From: Pseudoramibacter alactolyticus
Lineage (GTDB): Bacteria; Bacillota; Clostridia; Eubacteriales; Eubacteriaceae
Length of the DNA: 64,000 bases
Direction: 5' to 3' (one strand)
Assembly (NCBI RefSeq): GCF_050908235.1
Contig: NZ_CP194340.1
Within the stretch, counting starts at the first letter, position 1, and the number at the start of each line of letters is the position of its first letter. A model generated the notes under the pieces. The model was not told where the DNA came from and searched no databases. It was given only the letters and a program-made list of their open reading frames with translations. This document shows, piece by piece, positions 1 to 7,376 of the stretch. The position numbers and the translations under genes are program-made.

Positions 1-49
1 TTTTTTCGGTAATGATCATCAATCGTTTCACGCATTTCGGAGGTTTTTC

Positions 50-1666
50 TTGAATTTAAATCAAATGACGGTTTCTGAATTAAAACAACTTGCCGCATCG
101 CTGAATATTCCGCTAAAGGGTCGGGTTCTTAAAAAGGAATTGATCGAGCAAATTCAAGCGCTGCAACAGGCGACGGATTCGGCAGATCAAAAAGAAGCCG
201 AGCCGATTGAGACAAAAAGAACATCTCGAGAAAAAGAATCGCGGCGGCTGGGACGTTATAAATTAAACGATAATATTGAAGAGGCTGTCGTTTATGAAGG
301 AGCAGTGCGCGTTTTGCCGGAGGGCTACGGCATTATTGACCGGCAAAATGAGCTCGGTATTTATGTGTCGGCCTCACAGATTCAGAAATTCCGCATTGAA
401 ACCGGCGATGTGCTCGGAGGCCGTGTGCGCGCGCCTAAGCCTGGAGAAAAATACGCGGCCATGCTCTTTTTGGATCGCGTCAACGGCAAACGAACGGCCG
501 ACCTCATCAAAAAAATGGAAAAGCTAATGGCCTCCAATGCGGTGGCGGATGAGGCGCGTTATCAGAAAAGTCAGTCCGGCATTTTGGATATTACGGCCGA
601 TGGCTACGGTTTTTTGCGCACAAAGGATTTTTTGCCGGGAGAACAGGATATTTATGTTGCGGCGAATGTGATACGTCGATATCAGCTGCGCACGGGGGAT
701 AAAATTGAAGGGCATGTGCGCAAATCCGGCGAAAATGATCGTTACGACGCATTGCTTTACGTCGAAAAGGTAAACGGTGATTTGCCGGAGACTGTGACGC
801 ACCGGCCCCATTTCGTGCGCTTGACACCGATTTTTCCCAACGAGCGGATTAACCTTGAAACGCCGGTGGAATCCATGGCGGCTCGGATCATCGATCTCTT
901 TGCCCCCATCGGCCGAGGACAGCGGGGGTTGATTGTGGCACCGCCCAAGGCCGGGAAAACGACATTGCTTAAGATAATTGCGAACGGCATTCGAACCAAT
1001 GCCCCCGAAATGGAGCTCATTGTGCTTTTGGTCGACGAACGGCCGGAAGAAGTGACTGATATGCAACGTTCGGTCGACGCTGATATTGTGTCTTCCACCT
1101 TTGATGAACCGGTAATGAAGCATTTGCAGGCGGCGGAGATGGTGTTGGCCCGCGGACAGCGCCTGGTGGAGCAGGGGAAGAATGTGGTGATTCTTGTGGA
1201 TAGTCTGACACGATTGGCCCGCAGCAATAATTTGGTGATTGAGCCCTCGGGGCGAACGCTGACCGGGGGGCTGGATCCGGAGAGTTTGTATTTCCCAAAG
1301 AAATTTTTCGGGGCAGCGCGCAATATTGAAAATGGCGGGAGTTTGACAATTCTGGCAACAGCGTTGATTGACACCGGCAGCCGAATGGATGATATTATTT
1401 ATGAAGAGTTTAAAGGAACGGGCAATATGGAATTAACGCTCAGTCGCGATCTGGCAGAGCGGCATATCTTTCCAGCCATTGATATTCGCCGCAGCGGTAC
1501 CCGCCGAGACGATTTATTGTTAAGCCGGCAGGAAGAACAAATTGCTGTGCAGCTGCGCAAAGCCTATGCCAAGGATTCAGTAGTGACTTTTGCAGAAAAA
1601 ATGACAACATTGCTTGAGCACACACCGAATAATGCAGCGTTGATTCAGCGATTTAATCGTGAGTAG
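50..1666 (+). CDS. rho: Transcription termination factor Rho with duplicated RNA-binding block
   Basis: Hexameric RNA-dependent ATPase that releases RNA polymerase at Rho-dependent terminators in the cytoplasm. The 538-residue product has a Rho_N-type helical domain (about 1-45), a charged linker, two tandem cold-shock-like RNA-binding blocks (about 81-148 and 174-245), then the ATPase with P-loop PPKAGKTT near 298-305 and the VDSLTRLARSNN segment. Typical Rho is about 420 residues with one such block. The second block leads directly into the conserved HRPHFVRLTPIFPNERI junction, so the first is the extra one. A TTG start at 50 is chosen because GGAGGT at 39-44 gives a 5-nt spacer. Identification is secure; the role of the extra block is unknown. 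Confidence 0.96.
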   Translation: MNLNQMTVSELKQLAASLNIPLKGRVLKKELIEQIQALQQATDSADQKEAEPIETKRTSREKESRRLGRYKLNDNIEEAVVYEGAVRVLPEGYGIIDRQNELGIYVSASQIQKFRIETGDVLGGRVRAPKPGEKYAAMLFLDRVNGKRTADLIKKMEKLMASNAVADEARYQKSQSGILDITADGYGFLRTKDFLPGEQDIYVAANVIRRYQLRTGDKIEGHVRKSGENDRYDALLYVEKVNGDLPETVTHRPHFVRLTPIFPNERINLETPVESMAARIIDLFAPIGRGQRGLIVAPPKAGKTTLLKIIANGIRTNAPEMELIVLLVDERPEEVTDMQRSVDADIVSSTFDEPVMKHLQAAEMVLARGQRLVEQGKNVVILVDSLTRLARSNNLVIEPSGRTLTGGLDPESLYFPKKFFGAARNIENGGSLTILATALIDTGSRMDDIIYEEFKGTGNMELTLSRDLAERHIFPAIDIRRSGTRRDDLLLSRQEEQIAVQLRKAYAKDSVVTFAEKMTTLLEHTPNNAALIQRFNRE

Positions 1667-1669
1667 AGC

Positions 1670-1698
1670 TTGCAATTCCAGTATTGGTTTGTTATAAT
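1670..1698 (+). promoter_or_regulatory. Promoter of rpmE
   Basis: TTGCAA (1670-1675), a 17-bp spacer and TATAAT (1693-1698) preceded by an extended TG. It starts within the last bases of the rho region, so rpmE can be transcribed independently. Confidence 0.75.
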
Positions 1699-1715
1699 AA
1701 CACCGCTGAAATCCA

Positions 1716-1731
1716 ATCAAAGCGCTTTGAT
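1716..1731 (+). promoter_or_regulatory. 16-bp perfect palindrome in the rpmE leader
   Basis: ATCAAAGCGCTTTGAT is a perfect palindrome starting about 10 bp after the expected transcription start. Its AAAGCGCTTT core resembles the cre operator bound by LacI-family CcpA proteins. It could instead simply be a leader hairpin; binding is inferred. Confidence 0.4.
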
Positions 1732-1761
1732 TTCGAATAAACGACGAAAGAGGTGAATACG

Positions 1762-1971
1762 ATGAAAGAAGGCATCCACCCGAATTATGGGAAGTCTGTC
1801 GTGAAATGTGCTTGTGGCAATACTTTTGAAACAGGTTCTGTCAAGTCGGAACTGCGTGTTGAAATTTGTTCTGCCTGCCATCCGTTCTTTACGGGGAAGC
1901 AGAAGCTGGTTGACTCCGGCGGACGCGTCGAACGCTTCAATAAAAAATATGCGAAAGCACTCAAAAAATAA
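1762..1971 (+). CDS. rpmE: 50S ribosomal protein L31 (zinc-binding type)
   Basis: A 69-residue ribosomal protein of the large subunit, with the CxC (residues near 18-20) and SACHPF cysteines that form the zinc site of the C+ class of L31. ATG 1762 is preferred over an in-frame GTG at 1753 because the latter lies inside the SD sequence AAAGAGGTG. It has its own promoter and a terminator that overlaps its stop codon. Confidence 0.95.
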   Translation: MKEGIHPNYGKSVVKCACGNTFETGSVKSELRVEICSACHPFFTGKQKLVDSGGRVERFNKKYAKALKK

Positions 1972-1994
1972 GTCGGTATTCCGACTTATTTTTT
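1963..1994 (+). terminator. Rho-independent terminator after rpmE
   Basis: A 14-bp stem, AAAAAATAAGTCGG (1963-1976) with CCGACTTATTTTTT (1981-1994), around a TATT loop. The TAA stop codon of rpmE is inside the 5' arm. Confidence 0.85.
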
Positions 1995-2019
1995 ATTTAT
2001 GAAAGGATAAGGAGGCGAA

Positions 2020-2871
2020 ATGGCATCAGAGCAAAAAATAACCATTCAAGATGCATTGACAGCAGGTGCTCAGAAACTGCGGTCAGCAGGTCTGGAACAA
2101 TCGCGTTTTGAAGCGGAGGTTCTGCTGGCGGCGATGATGCATCAGGAACGGCTGTATTTTTTAATGCATCCGGAAATTCCATTATCTTCAGAGCAGATCC
2201 GTGCATTTGCCAATGCGATCAAACGCCGTTCTGCCCACGAGCCTTCGGCGATGATCACTGGCCATCGGGAGTTTATGGGCTTGGATTTCGATGTTAACGC
2301 TCATGTGTTGATTCCGCGTCCGGATACGGAAAATATTGTTGAAACGGCGTTGGCATGGATTTCCAAAAGATCGCGGCCCGAGGTTTTAGATCTTTGCTGC
2401 GGATCGGGGGCCATCGGAATCGCATTAAAGAATTGTTGCCCGAATATTCAGTTATGGCTGTCAGATATTTCCAAAGAAGCCTTGGCCATTGCTAAAAGCA
2501 ATGCACAAAAACATCATATAGAGGCACAATTGATTTTGGGTGATTTGTTTGAAGGCCTGCTTCCAGGGCAGCGCTTCGATATGATTGTGACGAATCCGCC
2601 CTATATCCCTACAGATGAAATTGCCGATTTATCACCTGACATCAAAAACTATGAACCCCGTGTGGCATTAGATGGCGGCGAGGATGGTTATGATTTTTAC
2701 AAGCGATTATTTGCATCGGTTCATGATCACCTGAAAGAGCAGGGGTATTTGGTTTTAGAATGCGGCTGGAATCAAGCAGATACTTTAATCGACATGGCGC
2801 ACTCCTTTTCGCATATCGAACGCATTTACGATTTGGCTGGATTTGCTCGGGGCCTCGTTTGCGGCAAATAA
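2020..2871 (+). CDS. prmC: Peptide chain release factor N5-glutamine methyltransferase PrmC
   Basis: Uses S-adenosylmethionine to methylate the glutamine of the GGQ motif of release factors RF1/RF2. The 283-residue protein has the N-terminal helical domain of HemK/PrmC, a Rossmann methyltransferase core (DLCCGSGAIGIAL near 126-138) and the substrate-glutamine-binding NPPY motif (VTNPPYIPTDE). ATG 2020 follows an AAGGAGG. In many Firmicutes prmC is next to prfA; here prfA is absent and efp follows, so a translation-termination gene sits beside another translation factor. Confidence 0.93.
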   Translation: MASEQKITIQDALTAGAQKLRSAGLEQSRFEAEVLLAAMMHQERLYFLMHPEIPLSSEQIRAFANAIKRRSAHEPSAMITGHREFMGLDFDVNAHVLIPRPDTENIVETALAWISKRSRPEVLDLCCGSGAIGIALKNCCPNIQLWLSDISKEALAIAKSNAQKHHIEAQLILGDLFEGLLPGQRFDMIVTNPPYIPTDEIADLSPDIKNYEPRVALDGGEDGYDFYKRLFASVHDHLKEQGYLVLECGWNQADTLIDMAHSFSHIERIYDLAGFARGLVCGK

Positions 2872-2880
2872 AAAGAAAAA

Positions 2881-2909
2881 TTGAAGAATTAAGCTTCTTA
2901 TGATAAAAT
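2881..2909 (+). promoter_or_regulatory. Promoter of efp operon
   Basis: TTGAAG (2881-2886), 17-bp spacer, TAAAAT (2904-2909). Transcription from here would include the 2932-2955 hairpin in the leader. Confidence 0.6.
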
Positions 2910-2931
2910 AAAAGAAATTCTGAAAATATAG

Positions 2932-2955
2932 ATTTTGGCGTAACGACGCCAAAAT
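2932..2955 (+). promoter_or_regulatory. Leader hairpin before efp
   Basis: A perfect 9-bp inverted repeat, ATTTTGGCG and CGCCAAAAT, with a TAACGA hexaloop, lies in the predicted efp leader between promoter and SD. There is no T-tract, so it is not a terminator; it may be an mRNA stabilising or protein-binding hairpin. Confidence 0.45.
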
Positions 2956-2983
2956 TCTGAAATACGCAGGAGGTACGAGCAAA

Positions 2984-3541
2984 ATGGTTACAGCAGGTGA
3001 TTTTAAAAAAGGTGTGACATTCGAAATGGATGGTTCGGTTTATGTGGTAGTGGAATTTCAACACGTTAAACCGGGAAAAGGGGCTGCTTTTGTTCGCACT
3101 AAAATCCGCAATGTTATGACGGGAGCAGTTACCGAAACAACATTTTCTCCCAACGAAAAATTCCCTTTGGCCCATATTGACACTAAGGAAATGCAATACT
3201 TATATTCCGATGGTGATCTGTATTACTTTATGGATCTTGAATCTTATGAACAGATTCCGCTGGAATACGAAAAAGTTGAAGAAGCCCTAAAGTACCTCAA
3301 AGAAAACGACAATGCGACCATTCGCTTTTTCAAAGGGGAACCCTTTGAAGTGAAGGCGCCAAATTTTGTTGCATTGAAAGTCACACAGACGGAGCCCGGC
3401 TTTAAAGGCGATACTGCAACAGGTGCCAATAAACCTTGTACTGTGGAAACCGAAGCAACCATTATGGTGCCGCTGTTTGTTAATGAAGGGGACACGATCC
3501 GCGTCGATACGCGAACCGGCGAATACATGGAACGTGTCTGA
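2984..3541 (+). CDS. efp: Translation elongation factor P
   Basis: EF-P binds between the P and E sites of the ribosome and relieves stalling at consecutive prolines. The product is 185 residues, the usual length, with the KOW-like N domain, an OB domain and the C-terminal OB domain. The tip loop reads HVKPGKGAAFV, with Lys32 the usual modification site. ATG 2984 is preceded by AGGAGGT. First gene of a likely operon with the zinc-ribbon and Asp23-type genes that follow. Confidence 0.96.
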   Translation: MVTAGDFKKGVTFEMDGSVYVVVEFQHVKPGKGAAFVRTKIRNVMTGAVTETTFSPNEKFPLAHIDTKEMQYLYSDGDLYYFMDLESYEQIPLEYEKVEEALKYLKENDNATIRFFKGEPFEVKAPNFVALKVTQTEPGFKGDTATGANKPCTVETEATIMVPLFVNEGDTIRVDTRTGEYMERV

Positions 3542-3552
3542 GCGTTAAAATT

Positions 3553-4047
3553 ATGAAATACATTAATGAAAAAGTTGCTTATCTGAAAGGCTTATCGGAG
3601 GGCATGAAGTTGGCAGAAGCCTCTGACGAAGGGAAAATGATCGGGCAGTTGCTTGACGTTTTAGAGGATATCTGCGATGCGCTTGACGGCGTAACCGAAG
3701 CTCATGATGATCTTCAGGATTATGTGGAGATGATCGATGATGATCTGACGGACATGGAAGATTTTCTAATCGATATTGCCGATGAAAACATTGCGTTTGA
3801 GGATGAAGATGATGAGACCGACGATTCATTGGATATGATAGACACGGAGGATGAAGATGATGAAAACGACGATATTTACGAAGTCGAATGTCCTCATTGC
3901 GGTCATGTGTATTTAGCCGATTTTGAATCCTTTGAGGCCGACGATGTGATATGTCCCGAATGTGACACGAAGTTTTCCTTGAACGAGGAAACCATCGAAA
4001 GATTAAAACAAGCAGAGGACGATTCGCATCATCCCGAAGAGGAATGA
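3553..4047 (+). CDS. CD1247-type acidic protein with C-terminal zinc ribbon
   Basis: A 164-residue protein of the clostridial family with a CD1247-like N-terminal domain. Visible parts are an N-terminal helical segment (about 1-75), a very acidic linker rich in Asp and Glu (about 76-115) and a zinc ribbon with two CxxC pairs (ECPHCG and ICPECD) separated by about 20 residues. It starts 11 nt after efp without a clear SD, which suggests translational coupling. Function is not established; the ribbon suggests contact with nucleic acid or protein. Conserved position between efp and the Asp23 gene is my recollection of clostridial genomes, not tested here. Confidence 0.75.
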   Translation: MKYINEKVAYLKGLSEGMKLAEASDEGKMIGQLLDVLEDICDALDGVTEAHDDLQDYVEMIDDDLTDMEDFLIDIADENIAFEDEDDETDDSLDMIDTEDEDDENDDIYEVECPHCGHVYLADFESFEADDVICPECDTKFSLNEETIERLKQAEDDSHHPEEE

Positions 4048-4058
4048 CGGAGTAAGCG

Positions 4059-4406
4059 ATGGATAAAAATATACAAAACGCACAAAATGATATTTCTAAT
4101 GAAATGATTTGCTCTATTGCGAGCATGGCCGCTTTAGGCGTGGAAGGCATTGAGAAGATGTTTATGCGCATTTCCGATGAGATTCTGGATGCGATTTATC
4201 CTTCAGCGGTTTCTAAAGGGGTAAAAGTGGTTGAACGCGATGACGGTTATCAGATTGATCTGCACGTGATCACAGGATTGGGTATTAACGTTAAAAAAGT
4301 GTGTGAAAAATCTCAGCAAAAAGTGAAAGAATCGGTTGAGATCATGTCAGGCAAGCCTGTGGCTGAAGTTAATATTTTGGTCAAAGGCTGCGGAAAATAT
4401 GAATGA
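4059..4406 (+). CDS. Asp23/Gls24 family protein
   Basis: A 115-residue Asp23/Gls24 (DUF322) protein, a family linked to envelope stress and membrane-associated scaffolds. The N-terminal ISNEMICSIASMAALGVEGIE stretch and the central DGYQIDLHVITGLGINV strand segment are typical. It lacks a transmembrane segment. It is the third gene of the efp operon and lies immediately before the terminator in front of nusB. Confidence 0.8.
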   Translation: MDKNIQNAQNDISNEMICSIASMAALGVEGIEKMFMRISDEILDAIYPSAVSKGVKVVERDDGYQIDLHVITGLGINVKKVCEKSQQKVKESVEIMSGKPVAEVNILVKGCGKYE

Positions 4407-4410
4407 GAAC

Positions 4411-4434
4411 AAAGCCGCTTGATGCGGCTTTTTT
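4411..4434 (+). terminator. Terminator directly in front of nusB
   Basis: AAGCCGC (4412-4418), loop TTGAT, GCGGCTT (4424-4430) then further T residues. It ends 12 bp before the nusB ATG, leaving no room for a nusB promoter between them, so nusB must be read through this site or be transcribed from inside the preceding gene. Confidence 0.8.
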
Positions 4435-4446
4435 AACAGGTAAAAT

Positions 4447-4923
4447 ATGACAGAGGTAAAAAAACAAAACCGTCGGCACGAAAGAGAGCTTGCCTTGCGT
4501 GCCGTTTTTCAAATCGAGTTTCACCAAGATGCGCAGGATCTTCAAAAGGGAATTGCTGCAGTGATTGATAGCGACGCAGGTTTTGAACATGACCATGGAT
4601 CCAGCGGCTATGCCGCTTATTTGGTGGATGTGGTGGTTGATCACTTGGCGGCGATTGACGAAAGAATTGCTCAATATCTGCGCAAGGATTGGCACATGGA
4701 TCGTTTGCCGGGGGCGGAGAAAGCCATTCTGCGTGTGGCAACAGCTGAAATGTGTTATTTGGATCAGCCGTTGGAAATTGCCATTAATGAAGCCGTGGAA
4801 TTGGCCAAACGCTATTGTGACGAGGATGCGCCGCGTTATATCAATGGCATTTTGAATAATTTGGGCCATCATCTGGCGGTTGACCATTCAAAGGAAGTGC
4901 AATCGCATGATTCTGGGAATTGA
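4447..4923 (+). CDS. nusB: Transcription antitermination factor NusB
   Basis: NusB pairs with NusE (S10) in antitermination on rRNA operons. The 158-residue all-helical protein has the RRHERELALRAVFQIE N-terminal signature and the C-terminal KRYCDEDAPRYINGILNNL helix typical of NusB. A weak SD (ACAGG) precedes ATG 4447. First gene of a tightly packed operon reaching glgB; its 3' end overlaps the start of the next gene by 17 nt. Confidence 0.93.
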   Translation: MTEVKKQNRRHERELALRAVFQIEFHQDAQDLQKGIAAVIDSDAGFEHDHGSSGYAAYLVDVVVDHLAAIDERIAQYLRKDWHMDRLPGAEKAILRVATAEMCYLDQPLEIAINEAVELAKRYCDEDAPRYINGILNNLGHHLAVDHSKEVQSHDSGN

Positions 4924-5929
4924 TACCAGCAATTACACAACTTCCGTGGCATTGGTTGATGATGACGGGAAAATTTTAAAAGACTGTCGCCAGGTGTTGC
5001 CGGTCAAAAAAGGACATCGCGGGTTGAGGCAGTCAGAGGCATTGTTTGAACATATTCGCAATCTGCCGGAATTAATGCATACGGTGATTGGTGATCAACC
5101 GATCAAAAATGCGTTAAAAGCCATCGGCGTAAGCGTTGCACCTCGTCCTATTCGTGATTCTTATATGCCGGTTTTTCGCGCAGGAACTGGCATCGCAGAG
5201 ATATTGTCAGACGCCATTCGGGTGCCCTACTATCGCCTGAGTCATCAGGAAGGTCACATTCGGGCGGCCATGTGCGAAACGGAAATTTTTTCATGGCAGC
5301 ATCAGTTAGATGCAAATTGGCAGCGGCAATCCGAACCGATGTTAGCTGTACATTTTTCCGGCGGCACCTCGGAAATCTTGTATGTAAAGCGGGAAAAGAA
5401 GGGCTTTCAATGCAAAATTGTCGGGCGGAGTTTAGATCTGCATGCCGGTCAACTGGTGGATCGCATCGGCGTGATGCTGGGCATGGATTTTCCGGCGGGC
5501 CAAGCTCTGGAGCGATTAGCAAACCCTTTGCAGACCGCGCCGCTTAAATTGGCAACCCAAGTCGTCGATGGGGACTTTCATTTTTCTGGGATGGAAAATG
5601 CGGCGAAACAGTCTCTGCAAAAAGGGGAGGAACCAGCAAATCTGGCTTATGCGCTGTTTGAAGCTGTCGGCAGAACACTCGGACGGGCAATCATCGCGTT
5701 GTTGGAGAAAACAGAGGTATCCGCAGTATTATTCTCCGGCGGTGTGATGGCTAATGAGATTGTCAAAGAAGAAGCGCGGAAGCGCATCTTTGCTTTTTGC
5801 CGGAGCCATCGGCGGCCGGTTTCTTTGTGCTTTGCGAAACCCCAGTATGCGACCGATAATGCCATTGGCTGTGCTCTGTTGGCAAAAGAAGCGTTTGAAG
5901 CGGAACAAAAGAAGGCGTGCAATGATTAA
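4907..5929 (+). CDS. TsaD/Kae1-like paralogue (glycoprotease superfamily)
   Basis: A 340-residue member of the ASKHA-fold Kae1/TsaD superfamily. It keeps the metal-coordinating HxxxH (SHQEGH), the FSGGVMAN loop and the final Asp in the TDNAIGCAL segment, but the first motifs (GIDTSNYTTSVALVDDDG) and the central region differ from the tRNA t6A enzyme TsaD. It sits between nusB and xseA, a position in which clostridia carry a TsaD paralogue of unknown role. ATG 4907, preceded by AAGGAAG, is chosen over an upstream in-frame ATG at 4880 that would overlap nusB more. It may bind ATP and metal; the reaction is unknown. Confidence 0.75.
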   Translation: MILGIDTSNYTTSVALVDDDGKILKDCRQVLPVKKGHRGLRQSEALFEHIRNLPELMHTVIGDQPIKNALKAIGVSVAPRPIRDSYMPVFRAGTGIAEILSDAIRVPYYRLSHQEGHIRAAMCETEIFSWQHQLDANWQRQSEPMLAVHFSGGTSEILYVKREKKGFQCKIVGRSLDLHAGQLVDRIGVMLGMDFPAGQALERLANPLQTAPLKLATQVVDGDFHFSGMENAAKQSLQKGEEPANLAYALFEAVGRTLGRAIIALLEKTEVSAVLFSGGVMANEIVKEEARKRIFAFCRSHRRPVSLCFAKPQYATDNAIGCALLAKEAFEAEQKKACND

Positions 5930-7115
5930 ACGGCAATTATCCGTCACGGAAGTCAATCGATTCGTCAAAACTCTGATTGCGACCAATAGCGTGCTTAAAA
6001 GCCTTGAAATTAAAGGTGAAGTATCCAATTTTAAGCGACAGGCCAGCGGGCATCTTTATTTTTCTTTGAAAGATGTCGGCGCAAGAATTGGTTGCGTGAT
6101 GTTTCGAAGCGATGCAGCTCATCTTGATTTTGAACCGGAGGATGGCATGCATGTCGTCTGTAAAGGGCGTGTTGATGTTTTTGAACAGGCCGGACAATAT
6201 CAGATTTATGTTCGGACAATGCAGCCGGCCGGTATCGGCGATTTATATCGAGGCTTTGAAACACTTAAGCGAACACTGGAGACATTGGGTTATTTTGACG
6301 CGTCTGCCAAGAAAAAAATACCGGAAACGATTGAGGCCGTCGGTGTGGTGACATCGCCGACCGGTGCGGCGATTCATGATATTATTTCTGTTTGTCATCG
6401 GCGCGATCCGCATCTGGAAATTATCTTGGCGCCGGCCCAGGTTCAGGGAACGGAAGCGGGTGCCAGCATTGCTTCCGCCATTCAGCAATTAGATCAACTG
6501 GATTCAATCGATGTAATCATCGTTGGTCGGGGCGGCGGATCTATGGAGGATCTTTGGGCTTTTAATGAACGCATCGTGGCCGACGCGATTTATAAGGCCA
6601 AAACGCCAATCATTTCCGCCGTTGGTCACGAAACCGACTTTACTATTGCCGATTTTGTGGCGGATTTGCGGGTGCCAACCCCCTCGGCTGCGGCCGAAAC
6701 GCTGACTTGGGATCAACAAGCAGTTTGGCATCAACTGAACGATCTGCAAGGGATACTGCAGCAGGAGGTTCAGCAAGTTATAGCGAATCATCGGGAGGCC
6801 GTCGATTTAATAGCGCGTCTTCTTTTAGCGCATAATCCAGAAGCGATGATTGACAGTCAGCGGATGGTCATTGATTATTTTCAGGAGCGTTTGGTGCAGG
6901 GAGGGCGGCAACAATTAGCACAGTTGCATCGAGCCTTGGATAACTATCGCATTAAGCTTGTTGCTTTTAATCCGCGGCACGCGTTAAAACGGGGCTTTGC
7001 CTGGGTGCATACTGAATCTGGCGAGCTTGTTCGAAGTGTGGATCACGCAAAAACAGCCGGGAATTTGCGATTGAGCTTTGCCGATGGCGATGTTAAAGCA
7101 AAGGTTGAACAATAG
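5922..7115 (+). CDS. xseA: Exodeoxyribonuclease VII large subunit
   Basis: Catalytic subunit of ExoVII, which degrades single-stranded DNA in both directions. The 397-residue product has an N-terminal OB-fold (about 1-100, IKGEVSNFKRQASGHLYFSLKD) and the catalytic domain with the VGVVTSPTGAAIHDI motif, VGRGGGS and GHETDFTIADFVADLRVPTPSAAAE, followed by coiled coil. ATG 5922 overlaps the end of the preceding gene. xseB follows after 12 nt, as is usual. Confidence 0.95.
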   Translation: MIKRQLSVTEVNRFVKTLIATNSVLKSLEIKGEVSNFKRQASGHLYFSLKDVGARIGCVMFRSDAAHLDFEPEDGMHVVCKGRVDVFEQAGQYQIYVRTMQPAGIGDLYRGFETLKRTLETLGYFDASAKKKIPETIEAVGVVTSPTGAAIHDIISVCHRRDPHLEIILAPAQVQGTEAGASIASAIQQLDQLDSIDVIIVGRGGGSMEDLWAFNERIVADAIYKAKTPIISAVGHETDFTIADFVADLRVPTPSAAAETLTWDQQAVWHQLNDLQGILQQEVQQVIANHREAVDLIARLLLAHNPEAMIDSQRMVIDYFQERLVQGGRQQLAQLHRALDNYRIKLVAFNPRHALKRGFAWVHTESGELVRSVDHAKTAGNLRLSFADGDVKAKVEQ

Positions 7116-7127
7116 AGAGGGGAAGAC

Positions 7128-7376
7128 ATGGCAACAAAAAAATTCAAAACGAAAATGAATCGGCTGGAGACCATTGTTGATGCAATGGAAACCGGTGATT
7201 TGGAATTAGAGAAAGCTTTAAAATATTTCGAAGAGGGGATGGCGTTGGTTGACGATTGTCATCATGAGCTTGATCAAGCGGAGGCAAAAGTTATGAAGCT
7301 CATAGAAAGTGACGACGGCCAAGCTGTTTTTGTGCCGTTTGAGGGGGAGGAAGCGGATGACGATGCATCAATCTAA
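7128..7376 (+). CDS. xseB: Exodeoxyribonuclease VII small subunit
   Basis: An 82-residue small helical subunit of ExoVII. The LETIVDAMETGDLELEKALKYFEEG segment is the family core. The C-terminal tail is acidic and extends beyond the usual 70-80 residues. GAGGGGAAG precedes the ATG. Its 3' end overlaps the start of the prenyl synthase. Confidence 0.93.
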   Translation: MATKKFKTKMNRLETIVDAMETGDLELEKALKYFEEGMALVDDCHHELDQAEAKVMKLIESDDGQAVFVPFEGEEADDDASI

